34,304 nucleotides of DNA from CAZOWM01 sp964583615 (GTDB taxonomy: Bacteria > Spirochaetota > B62-G9 > DRHN01). Within the stretch, counting starts at the first letter, position 1. Each line of letters opens with the position of its first letter. Position numbers and translations under genes: made by a program. Positions 25,796-32,861 of the stretch are shown one piece after another. Under the pieces are notes generated by a model, which was not told the origin of the DNA, made no database searches, and saw only the letters and a program-made list of their open reading frames with translations. The DNA is taken from contig CAZOWM010000039.1 in NCBI GenBank assembly GCA_964583615.1, forward strand, positions 1-34,304, written 5' to 3'.

Positions 25796-27458
25796 CTTTT
25801 TGGAGCCAGACTCTCTTCATTGTAAAGTAGTGGTCACCGAGCGCCTTGCCCTCAAAATCCTTTACATATGTCTGAAAAACCCGCTCATACGCGAGGTAAT
25901 TGAGAAGAATTACGGGTGCGTCCCGCATTATCATATCCTGTGCTTCTGCATAGAGGAAGAGTCTTTTACTGTAATTCGTTTCATTCTGTGCAATCCTGAT
26001 CAGCTCATCCACCTCGCTGTTTGTATAAAACGCCCTGTTCGTGGGACTTTCGGAATAGAATAGCGAGCTGAGAATATTGTCGGGGTCCGGGATATCCGCC
26101 TCCCAGCTGTACTTGAAAAGAGGTGCCCGCCCCTCCTGGATCAGTTTTTTAAACGCTGGCCAGTCAGTAAGATAGTTGAACTCGACTTTGATCCCAACGG
26201 CAGAGAAATATTTCTCAATTTCCTTGTCCTCTGCGAGCGGGCCCTTCGCGTTGACACTCGACCAGAACTGTATCACCGGAAGCCCTTTCCCCTCCGGATA
26301 CCCAGCCTCGGCAAGGAGCTCTTTCGCTTTTTCGGGCGAATACGGGTAGTTCACGTCATCGGGTTGGTACCCTGCCATTCCGAGCGGTATGAGCCCGTTT
26401 GCAGGTATGAGCCTCCCTTTTCCCACATCATCACTCAATTTCTCCTTGTCGATCGCATAGTTGAATGCCTGCCTGATCCTCACATCGGTAAAGGGAAAAA
26501 CGGTATTGTTCATAACCAGAAGACGAATGATGAGAGACGGTCTGCGGAACACGCTGAATTTCTGTTCCTCCATCACCATCTGTCTTTTCCCTACCGGTAA
26601 GAGAGAATCCTCGAGGTTGCCGTTCAGAAATTCCTCGAACATACTCTCTGATGAAACCCCGGGGAAAATCTTGAAGCGAACTTCATCGAGATACGGCCGG
26701 CCTTCGTGATATCCCTCATACCCTTTCAGCACGATTCTCTCGTTTCGGGTCCATTCGTCGAACATAAATGGTCCTGTCCCGACAGGAGCAATACCGAAAT
26801 CTTTTCCCCGGCTCTCCACTTCTTCGTGAGGGACAACACCGAGATTTACCATTGCCAGAGCTGCGATAAACGGCGGGAACGTTTCACTAAGCCGGATCTC
26901 GAGCGTGTATCGGCGAACCGCCTCTATACCTGAAACAACACTTGCCTCACCGCGCATGAAATCCCGTGCACCCTCAATCCTTGAGAGAAGAGGGGCGGCC
27001 AGGGATCCCGAGTCCGGATCGAGAATTCGCGTAAAGGTGTAGACGAAATCGTCTGCCGTGACTTCCCTCCCGTTGTGAAAGGTCACGCCTTTCTTTAACG
27101 TAAACACCCAGCGCAGGTTGTCTCTAGAACTTTCCCAAGTCTCTGCGATGCAGGGAACAACCATAAGATTGTCGCTGTATTGTACGAGCCCTTCGAATAT
27201 CTGCTGAACAACAACCTCCTCATAAATATCCGAAATATGTGCAGGATCGAGAGTCGCAGGATCGTGACCGAGCCCACGCCGGTAAACGCCTCCGTACTCG
27301 GGAACGACAGCCTCCGTTGCTGCGCCCTCATTTTCACCGCGAGGATGCGCATCTGCCGGTATGAGAAAGAATAAAGGGGCCCCCATTACAACAATTGCAC
27401 ATGATATACAACCGTAATTTTTAAGATTCATACGAGGGCACACTTTCTGAATTTTCAT
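25782..27458 (-). CDS. Periplasmic solute-binding protein, peptide/nickel type (SBP_bac_5), linked to a histidine kinase
   Basis: The 558-residue protein has an N-terminal export signal with hydrophobic core about 18-33 and probable cleavage after 'PADA'. The mature part is a DppA/OppA-like extracellular binding protein: 'GGVYRRGLGHDPATLDPA', 'IAETWE', 'LKKGVTFHNGREVTADDFVYTF', 'VGTGPFMFDEW' and 'FNYAIDKEKL'. No ABC permease or ATPase gene is present in the window. Instead the gene overlaps a membrane histidine kinase gene by 14 bp, which suggests a ligand-presenting sensor partner rather than a transporter subunit. Start at 27458 has TAAGG close to the ATG; a second ATG eight codons in has no ribosome site. 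Confidence 0.9.
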   Translation of the reverse strand: MKIQKVCPRMNLKNYGCISCAIVVMGAPLFFLIPADAHPRGENEGAATEAVVPEYGGVYRRGLGHDPATLDPAHISDIYEEVVVQQIFEGLVQYSDNLMVVPCIAETWESSRDNLRWVFTLKKGVTFHNGREVTADDFVYTFTRILDPDSGSLAAPLLSRIEGARDFMRGEASVVSGIEAVRRYTLEIRLSETFPPFIAALAMVNLGVVPHEEVESRGKDFGIAPVGTGPFMFDEWTRNERIVLKGYEGYHEGRPYLDEVRFKIFPGVSSESMFEEFLNGNLEDSLLPVGKRQMVMEEQKFSVFRRPSLIIRLLVMNNTVFPFTDVRIRQAFNYAIDKEKLSDDVGKGRLIPANGLIPLGMAGYQPDDVNYPYSPEKAKELLAEAGYPEGKGLPVIQFWSSVNAKGPLAEDKEIEKYFSAVGIKVEFNYLTDWPAFKKLIQEGRAPLFKYSWEADIPDPDNILSSLFYSESPTNRAFYTNSEVDELIRIAQNETNYSKRLFLYAEAQDMIMRDAPVILLNYLAYERVFQTYVKDFEGKALGDHYFTMKRVWLQKDEEK

Positions 27459-27518
27459 TTACCTTACTCAAAAAACACACAAATGTCAATTAAGATTCGA
27501 ATAATGAGATATACACAG

Positions 27519-27547
27519 TTGTTTTTCTTTATGAATAATTGTATACT
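27519..27547 (+). promoter_or_regulatory. Candidate promoter of the NtrC-type regulator gene
   Basis: TTGTTT (27519-27524) and TATACT (27542-27547) are 17 bp apart, leaving a leader of about 90 nt. The 185-bp divergent gap also must hold the promoter for the binding-protein/kinase pair; a TTGACA on the minus strand (27484-27489) has no usable -10 box before the gene. I saw no sigma-54 -24/-12 element here. Confidence 0.45.
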
Positions 27548-27643
27548 TGAGCTGAGAAGGAGTTTACCCACACACTGAATATTATCCGTTTTTTATTAAA
27601 TTCTCACTTCATAAAGTAGTGCTTTCAAAGGGATCGTGAGGGT

Positions 27644-28990
27644 ATGGCCACTCAATCAAAACGGATTCTGGTAGTTGATGATGATGAGAAGTTCCGCGAA
27701 ATCTGCGTGGACATCGCCCGCGATCTTGGACATACTGCAGCGTCGGCATCAGACGGAGTCGAAGCCCTCGAGAGGATTCAGGAGATGTCTTTTTCGCTCG
27801 CCCTGGTCGATCTGAAAATGCCGAGGATGGACGGAATCGACCTTCTCTATCATATCCGTGAGTTTGCCCCCAGGCTTCCCGTCGCCATCATAACAGGACA
27901 CGGTTCAGTGGAAACTGCTGTGGAAGCAATGAAGCTTGGGGCAGTCGACTACATAGCAAAGCCGTGCACCGTGAAGGAAATCAAAACCACAATGATGAAA
28001 ATTCTCGAGAAGTGGAACGCTTCCTGGCGAACCTCTACAGATGAAACAAGCACGGGCAATTTCGACATCATCGGTCGTTCAAGATCCATGAAAACTGTCT
28101 ATGAACGTATCGAGGCGATGTGTCACGCCGACAATACAGTGCTCATCATGGGCGAGAGCGGAGTTGGAAAGGAGCTCGTTGCCAAGGCGATTCACTACTT
28201 CGGTGACAGGGCGCAGGAACCGTTTATTCCGATCGACTGCAGTGTGCTCAGCCTCAGCATTGTGGAAAGCGAGCTCTTCGGGCATGAAAAAGGTTCGTTT
28301 ACTGACGCACAGCATTCCAGGGTGGGCCTGCTCAAGCTTGCCGGCAAGGGTACTGTGTTTCTCGACGAGATTACGGAGATTCCACTTCAGGTTCAGGCCA
28401 AGCTCCTCCGCGCAATACAGGAGCGTGAGGTTCGGCCGCTTGGCGCCGCAAGAATAGAAAAAATCGAGGCACGCATCATTGCTGCCACCAACAGAGAACT
28501 GGAAAAGGCTGTGCAGGAAGGAAAATTTCGTGAAGATCTTTTTTACCGGTTGCATGTAATACCAATATCGGTCCCGCCGCTGAGAGAACGAAAGGAAGAT
28601 ATCCCGCTCATGGTCGATCACTTCATTCAAAAATACAGTTCCGAAAAAAAAGCCGTGAGCGGGATAACGCCTGAGGCCCTGAAATCCCTTGAATCGTACA
28701 GATGGCCAGGGAATGTCCGTGAACTTGAAAATATCATTCAGCAGGCAATTACCCTTGGCTCCAGCGATGTCATCCGACTGCAGGACCTCCCGGCGGGTAT
28801 TTACAAACCAAGAGTGTCCACGCCGGAGTCCTCATCTATCAAGTCCTTGAAGGAGATAGAAAAAGAGGCTATTCTCAAGGCTTTACAGCTCACCGCAGGG
28901 AGCAAGCTCGATGCCGCTCGTATTCTCGGAATCGGGAAGACAACGCTCTATGAAAAGTTGAAAAAATACGGCCTGGATGCCTCTGACTAA
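27644..28990 (+). CDS. Sigma-54-dependent response regulator (NtrC family)
   Basis: The 448-residue protein has a receiver (7-120; acidic DDD at 12-14, phospho-Asp D56, Lys in 'YIAKPC'), an AAA+ domain (about 142-370) with Walker A GESGVGKE (160-167), the sigma-54 contact loop GSFTDA at 217-222 in place of the usual GAFTGA, Walker B 'VFLDEI' (238-243) and a Fis-type helix-turn-helix ('AARILGIGKTTLYEKLKKYG') at the C terminus. It activates sigma-54 RNA polymerase when phosphorylated. It is divergent from the binding-protein/hybrid-kinase pair, which is its most likely partner; both kinases nearby are also NtrB-like. A GAGGGT site precedes the ATG. Confidence 0.95.
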   Translation: MATQSKRILVVDDDEKFREICVDIARDLGHTAASASDGVEALERIQEMSFSLALVDLKMPRMDGIDLLYHIREFAPRLPVAIITGHGSVETAVEAMKLGAVDYIAKPCTVKEIKTTMMKILEKWNASWRTSTDETSTGNFDIIGRSRSMKTVYERIEAMCHADNTVLIMGESGVGKELVAKAIHYFGDRAQEPFIPIDCSVLSLSIVESELFGHEKGSFTDAQHSRVGLLKLAGKGTVFLDEITEIPLQVQAKLLRAIQEREVRPLGAARIEKIEARIIAATNRELEKAVQEGKFREDLFYRLHVIPISVPPLRERKEDIPLMVDHFIQKYSSEKKAVSGITPEALKSLESYRWPGNVRELENIIQQAITLGSSDVIRLQDLPAGIYKPRVSTPESSSIKSLKEIEKEAILKALQLTAGSKLDAARILGIGKTTLYEKLKKYGLDASD

Positions 28991-29013
28991 ACGGATGCAC
29001 AGGGGATCCCTAT

Positions 29014-29044
29014 TCCGGATTCAGGAATTTTTCCCGAATCCGGA
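29014..29044 (+). terminator. Long hairpin after the NtrC-type regulator gene
   Basis: Arms of 14 bp (29014-29027 and 29031-29044) pair with one A-C mismatch around a TTT loop, 23 bp after the stop. No T tract follows, so it may be a Rho-independent-like weak terminator or an mRNA 3'-end stabiliser. Confidence 0.5.
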
Positions 29045-29189
29045 CATCACAATCATCATGACCATTCTGCCCCATCCTTTCAAGTCTTTGTCATAGAATA
29101 AATTAAGATAAAATATAAATATCAGAAAAACAGGCAATTCCGGTACGTTTATTGCTAATTCTTTATTCAAGAACAGAAAGGAGTAAAAG

Positions 29190-29594
29190 ATGACAGACAG
29201 TACGAACGAAATAAAAACCGTTCTTGTTGTTTTCCATGACAATTCAGAGAACGCTCATCTTTCAGAAATGCTTCTTTCAGATGAATACAGGGTCATAAGA
29301 GCAGGAAATGTACTTGAGATGATGGAAGCCTTGGAACGTTACAACATCCATTTGGTTGTCTCTGAAGACAATTTTCCTGAGATTTCAACATCCACGTTTC
29401 TTCCCTACCTCAGGAAGCGGTATCCTGATTTGAAGTTGATTGTGATCATGAAAAATTATTCATCCGCACAGGAGCTGAATCTGAGGACGCTCAAGATCAC
29501 TCACTGCATGACATGGCCTGTGAATGAAAATCTTCTGAAATCCGTAATAGCGAAAGTCCTTGCCGTGAGAAAACATGACATGGCTGTCGTATAA
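29190..29594 (+). CDS. Stand-alone degenerate receiver-like protein
   Basis: The 134-residue protein folds like a CheY-type receiver: strand 1 'KTVLVVFHDN', strand 3 'IHLVVSEDNFPEI', strand 4 'LKLIVIMKN' and strand 5 'THCMTWPVN'. The phospho-acceptor position (four residues before the conserved Pro63) is E59 instead of Asp, and the invariant Lys before Pro110 is W109. D17 is the only remaining pocket acid. It therefore probably works without phosphorylation, or is locked in an active-like state by the Glu. GAAAGGAG precedes the ATG with good spacing. It is followed by the small peptide gene and a hybrid kinase on the same strand. Confidence 0.8.
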   Translation: MTDSTNEIKTVLVVFHDNSENAHLSEMLLSDEYRVIRAGNVLEMMEALERYNIHLVVSEDNFPEISTSTFLPYLRKRYPDLKLIVIMKNYSSAQELNLRTLKITHCMTWPVNENLLKSVIAKVLAVRKHDMAVV

Positions 29595-29636
29595 AGAGGG
29601 GCGTTTGGCTGAATTGGATATGGTACAAAGCACTAT

Positions 29637-29651
29637 AAGGGTGTTACCCTT
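29637..29651 (+). other. Short hairpin between pseudo-receiver and peptide genes
   Basis: AAGGGT-GTT-ACCCTT is a perfect 6-bp stem with a 3-base loop, 36 bp before the peptide ATG. No T tract follows. It could modulate mRNA stability or translation of the peptide; it could equally be incidental. Confidence 0.35.
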
Positions 29652-29687
29652 GATATACATCACTTATCTACAAAAAGGAGTTACAAA

Positions 29688-29831
29688 ATGAAAAAAATTT
29701 TCATCATCATCACAATCGTTCTCGCACTCGGAGCACTGATTTTTACAAAACCGCTCATCGGAAAGATGAACAAAGGGGAAACGGTATTCTACGGCAACGC
29801 ATATGCGGGCGAAGGCGGGGGTGGTTTCTAA
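29688..29831 (+). CDS. 47-residue secreted or membrane-anchored peptide with Gly-rich tail
   Basis: This short open frame encodes a Lys-Lys start, one hydrophobic segment (about residues 4-20), a basic middle ('KPLIGKMNKGE') and the tail FYGNAYAGEGGGGF. I recognise no family. Coding status is supported by a strong AAAAAGGAG ribosome site seven bases before the ATG, a signal-anchor-like N terminus and a perfect hairpin starting 10 bases after the stop. No protease, ABC exporter or radical-SAM gene lies next to it, so processing as a classical ripened peptide is not indicated. It sits between a degenerate receiver and a soluble hybrid kinase. Possible roles are a signalling peptide, a small membrane modulator of the kinase or a toxin-like peptide; none is proven. 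Confidence 0.7.
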   Translation: MKKIFIIITIVLALGALIFTKPLIGKMNKGETVFYGNAYAGEGGGGF

Positions 29832-29840
29832 GAAGATGAA

Positions 29841-29874
29841 GAAAAGGAGGGGAAACACATTTCCCCTCCTTTTC
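29841..29874 (+). terminator. Perfect 15-bp hairpin after the small peptide gene (terminator or attenuator)
   Basis: The arms GAAAAGGAGGGGAAA (29841-29855) and its exact complement (29860-29874) flank a CACA loop. The descending arm ends in CCTTTTC, giving a modest T run inside the stem. The ascending arm contains a ribosome-site-like AGGAGGGG. It separates the peptide gene from the hybrid kinase gene, for which I find no promoter of its own in the remaining 52 bp. Confidence 0.8.
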
Positions 29875-29926
29875 TCACAAACGCATTCAACGGAAGCATA
29901 TGTGACATCCAAGGCGAAGGATCTTT

Positions 29927-31882
29927 ATGGAAAAAACAAGAAGTGTGATTGAAGAGCTGTTGGAAGGGAACGAGGGAGCACCGAATAGGATTCTTGACAG
30001 CATACCGGGCGCCCTATTTGTGGTCGACGCCGGGTGCAAATTGATCGAAATGAACAGAAGCGCTTTCGAAATAACGGGGACCAGCGATTCCGAGCTCTCT
30101 CATGTGCTGTTCACCGATCTCTTAACGGAAGATGACACATCAAAGGTGGAAAATGCGTTCGAAGAACTGGAAATCAAGGAATCGATATGCGTAAGTGCCC
30201 GGTTAAAGGGCGCGAATGGCTATCCGGTTTACTGTACTTTCACAGCAAAGAGAGTGGCGGATTTAAAAGGGAAGATGCGTGGTTCGGTGTGGACCGCCCT
30301 CCCCTCTGTGAAAACCGGCTCTGAGAAAGAAACAGTGGAAAACGACGATCGTACACCTGCCGCATTAACTGAGGAAATGCTCAATGGTTTTTGCCTATGG
30401 GAAACTGTTCTGGACGAGGAAGAAAAACTTGTCGATTTTCGTTTCCTCGATATCAATGAGAAGTTTTCATATCTTACCGGGGCGAAAAGAAGCTGTATCG
30501 GAAAAACCGTAAAAGAGGTTTCGCCCTGGCTTAAACAGTATTTGATCGGTGCCTTCAAAGCAATCGAGAAAAACGGTCATTCCCGCCACTCAGTGCATTA
30601 TTTCAAAAAGGTTGACAGATATTTTGAAATGAACGCGTTCTGTCCAAAAAAGCATCAGATGGGTTTGTACATTTCCGATATTACCGAGAGCAGGAAAGCA
30701 GAGGAGGAAAAGAAAAACCTACAGTCACAGCTCATTCAATCCCAGAAACTCGAGGCAATCGGAAGGCTCGCAGGCGGCATTGCTCATGATTTCAACAATC
30801 TGCTCACCGCAATTCTCGGATATACCGACCTCGCACTGATCCAACTTGAAAACCGGAATCATCTCAAAGAAAACCTTAATCAGATTCGTTTCGCTACACA
30901 AAGGGCGGCAAAACTCGTTCACCAGCTCCTCATTTTCAGCCGTGAAGAACCGATGGAATTCAAACCGCACAATCTCACCGACATCATCGAAAATTTGCTC
31001 AAAATGCTGAAACGGATCATCGGGGAGGATATTCGGATCGTGCTTGATCTTGATCGTGAGCTCCTGGCGTCAAGAATGGACCAGGGGCAGATCGAACAGG
31101 TAATCATGAACCTCGCGATAAACGCCCGGGATGCGATGTCTGAGGGAGGTACTCTCACGATCAGAACCAGCAACGTGATCATTGACAGCGAATATCTAAA
31201 AACCTACAGTTATGCTCGAACCGGCAGGTTCGTACAGCTCACCATGGAAGATACCGGCATAGGAATGGACAAACTTACGATTCAGAAGGTCTTCGAGCCT
31301 TTTTTTACGACGAAACAGACCGGAGAGGGAACAGGACTTGGGCTGTCCGTCGTATACGGAATCATAAAAGAGCATCAGGGCTGGATAAATGTCTCGAGTA
31401 AGCCGGGGAAAGGATCGAAATTCACGATCTATCTTCCGGTCTGTTCCGAACGTCCTTCATCGGACAAACAACCTGACAGAGCGTGCGCAAGTCTTCAGGG
31501 AGAGGGGGAAAAAATCCTTCTTGTGGAAGACGACGGGACGATACGGAAATTTATGGAAGTACAGCTCAGAAAAAACGGATACACCGTAGTTACCGCAGAA
31601 AACGGCGCCCGAAGCATGGAAATAATGAAAACAGAGAGAGAATCAATCGATCTTCTCTTTACCGATGTTATATTACCTGATATCCGCGGGGTTGAGCTTG
31701 TCGACAAGATGCTTTCCTACAACCCGAATCTTAGGGTTCTCTTAACGAGCGGGTATCTTGACAAAAAATCCGAGTGGCCCTATATCCACAGGAGAAATTT
31801 CAAGTTTATAGAAAAACCCTACACTCTGCTCCAGCTGCTCAAATCCCTCAAGAAAGCACTCACTACAACCGGCATGATATAA
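29927..31882 (+). CDS. Soluble PAS-PAS hybrid histidine kinase with C-terminal receiver
   Basis: The 651-residue protein lacks membrane segments and a signal peptide. In order: PAS 1 (about 20-125), PAS 2 (about 148-256), a short coiled coil, HisKA with H287 in 'GGIAHDFNNLLTAILGYTD', HATPase with 'NLAINARDAMSEGG', 'EDTGIGMD' and 'GEGTGLGLSVVYGII', and a receiver (527-645) with D535/D536 and phospho-Asp D580. The architecture is the common 'AHDFNN' hybrid type and carries no DNA-binding or Hpt output. It probably senses a cytoplasmic or redox cue via PAS and would need a separate Hpt protein to pass phosphate on. Start ATG has a GAAGGA site. It is downstream of the peptide gene and its hairpin. 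Confidence 0.93.
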   Translation: MEKTRSVIEELLEGNEGAPNRILDSIPGALFVVDAGCKLIEMNRSAFEITGTSDSELSHVLFTDLLTEDDTSKVENAFEELEIKESICVSARLKGANGYPVYCTFTAKRVADLKGKMRGSVWTALPSVKTGSEKETVENDDRTPAALTEEMLNGFCLWETVLDEEEKLVDFRFLDINEKFSYLTGAKRSCIGKTVKEVSPWLKQYLIGAFKAIEKNGHSRHSVHYFKKVDRYFEMNAFCPKKHQMGLYISDITESRKAEEEKKNLQSQLIQSQKLEAIGRLAGGIAHDFNNLLTAILGYTDLALIQLENRNHLKENLNQIRFATQRAAKLVHQLLIFSREEPMEFKPHNLTDIIENLLKMLKRIIGEDIRIVLDLDRELLASRMDQGQIEQVIMNLAINARDAMSEGGTLTIRTSNVIIDSEYLKTYSYARTGRFVQLTMEDTGIGMDKLTIQKVFEPFFTTKQTGEGTGLGLSVVYGIIKEHQGWINVSSKPGKGSKFTIYLPVCSERPSSDKQPDRACASLQGEGEKILLVEDDGTIRKFMEVQLRKNGYTVVTAENGARSMEIMKTERESIDLLFTDVILPDIRGVELVDKMLSYNPNLRVLLTSGYLDKKSEWPYIHRRNFKFIEKPYTLLQLLKSLKKALTTTGMI

Positions 31883-31955
31883 ATATTTAAACACTTTTAC
31901 CGGGAACAGCGACTTTAAATTTGTACAATTTTCTATATAGTATGCATAAAAATAC

Positions 31956-31984
31956 TTGACGAAAACAGACTGAAAAGAGATAAT
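31956..31984 (+). promoter_or_regulatory. Promoter of the secreted-protein gene
   Basis: TTGACG (31956-31961) and GATAAT (31979-31984) are 17 bp apart. The following leader of about 45 nt ends in AAAAGGAGGG, a very strong ribosome site eight bases before the ATG at 32036. Confidence 0.6.
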
Positions 31985-32005
31985 TGAAGTCAGAGCAAAC
32001 TTCAA
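31984..32005 (+). promoter_or_regulatory. Inverted repeat at the transcription start of the secreted-protein gene
   Basis: TTGAAGT (31984-31990) and ACTTCAA (31999-32005) are perfect arms eight bases apart. They begin at the last base of the -10 box and cover the expected +1, a typical repressor position; a 5' mRNA hairpin is less likely because the left arm would be mostly untranscribed. Confidence 0.45.
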
Positions 32006-32035
32006 GTAGTTCACAATGCAAAAGGAGGGTTACAA

Positions 32036-32752
32036 ATGAAAATTGTCAAATTGGTCCTTGTCTTGGTATTCCTCTGCTCTGCAACATTTGCCTTCTCCCA
32101 AAATGTTGTATTGCGAGAGAACTTCTCAAGTTCTTCCCTTTCAGGATGGAAGCAGGTCAGTGGATCCTGGAGAGTCATCGGCGGGAAACTGGCCCAGACT
32201 GACAGGAATGAAAACATGGCAATGATAACCGTACCGGTCTGGCAGTCGGGAAAGATGATGTACGAGTTCGATCTCGAATATGCGGGCGGCGGTGAAGACG
32301 ATTATGCCGGGTTTGGAATCCACATCTGTACCTCAAATCCGACAAATGTGCGAAGCTGGGGCAATGGGCAGTCGCTGCTTGGCTGGGTTACATGGGATCC
32401 GAAGCACTACGGGTATCCGGGAGGTTATGTGCAGGTATATGAGAGCACGGGAAAGACCAGTATGGGTCTGCACAGAGGGATATACCCATCCCCCGATCCC
32501 CTCAGACACGGTGATCTCATATCAATACCGCCCAGCTACATGAAATCTGAGTACATTTCCGCGACTGTACCTTTCAAGCTGATGATCGATACGGCAACCG
32601 GTGAAGGGAGGTTTTACGACCCCCTCGATCCTGATCGGTATTACTTTGCATTCGACCTCGGTGCCCCTCTGAAACCGGGCGGATATCTCACGTTCAGAAC
32701 CAACAGCGTTTCAGTTCGGATTGATAATCTCAAGGTAACGCGGTACTATTAA
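32036..32752 (+). CDS. Secreted protein with lectin-like beta-sandwich (DUF1080/LamG-like)
   Basis: The 238-residue protein has a signal peptide (1 to about 21, 'TFAFS|QN'). The mature part begins 'LRENFSSSSLSGWKQVSGSW' and continues 'GGKLAQTD', a WxxxxG-type pattern seen in concanavalin-A-like and 3-keto-disaccharide-hydrolase-like domains, and ends 'VSVRIDNLKVTRYY', the usual closing strand. These domains bind or act on carbohydrate. There is no membrane anchor or sorting signal. It is a single-gene transcript with its own promoter, an extremely strong ribosome site and a terminator hairpin, which points to abundant expression. The exact family and ligand are not certain. Confidence 0.8.
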   Translation: MKIVKLVLVLVFLCSATFAFSQNVVLRENFSSSSLSGWKQVSGSWRVIGGKLAQTDRNENMAMITVPVWQSGKMMYEFDLEYAGGGEDDYAGFGIHICTSNPTNVRSWGNGQSLLGWVTWDPKHYGYPGGYVQVYESTGKTSMGLHRGIYPSPDPLRHGDLISIPPSYMKSEYISATVPFKLMIDTATGEGRFYDPLDPDRYYFAFDLGAPLKPGGYLTFRTNSVSVRIDNLKVTRYY

Positions 32753-32757
32753 GGAAA

Positions 32758-32795
32758 AAAAGGGATGGGTTTCCTGAGGGCAATTCATCCCTTTT
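32758..32795 (+). terminator. Terminator hairpin after the secreted-protein gene
   Basis: AAAAGGGATG (32758-32767) and CATCCCTTTT (32786-32795) are perfect 10-bp arms around an 18-base loop, starting five bases after the stop codon. The descending arm ends in TTTT. Confidence 0.65.
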
Positions 32796-32861
32796 CTGAT
32801 ATTCAAGAAAAAAGTTAAACGCTTCTTTCAAAACAGCGGAATACATCTAAAATATAAAATC

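Noticed and set aside
27484..27489. Perfect minus-strand TTGACA before the solute-binding protein gene
   Set aside because: At 17 bp spacing the -10 would overlap the ribosome site and start codon, which would leave no leader; I do not call it a promoter.
29021..29242. 73-residue hydrophobic frame on the minus strand, antisense to the start of the pseudo-receiver gene
   Set aside because: No ribosome site, it runs into the hairpin after the NtrC gene, and the opposite strand has a well-supported gene start. The hydrophobicity follows from A/T-rich sequence.
29604..29625. TTGGC element as a sigma-54 promoter before the peptide gene
   Set aside because: The -12 GC is missing at the needed spacing, so the -24/-12 pattern is not met.
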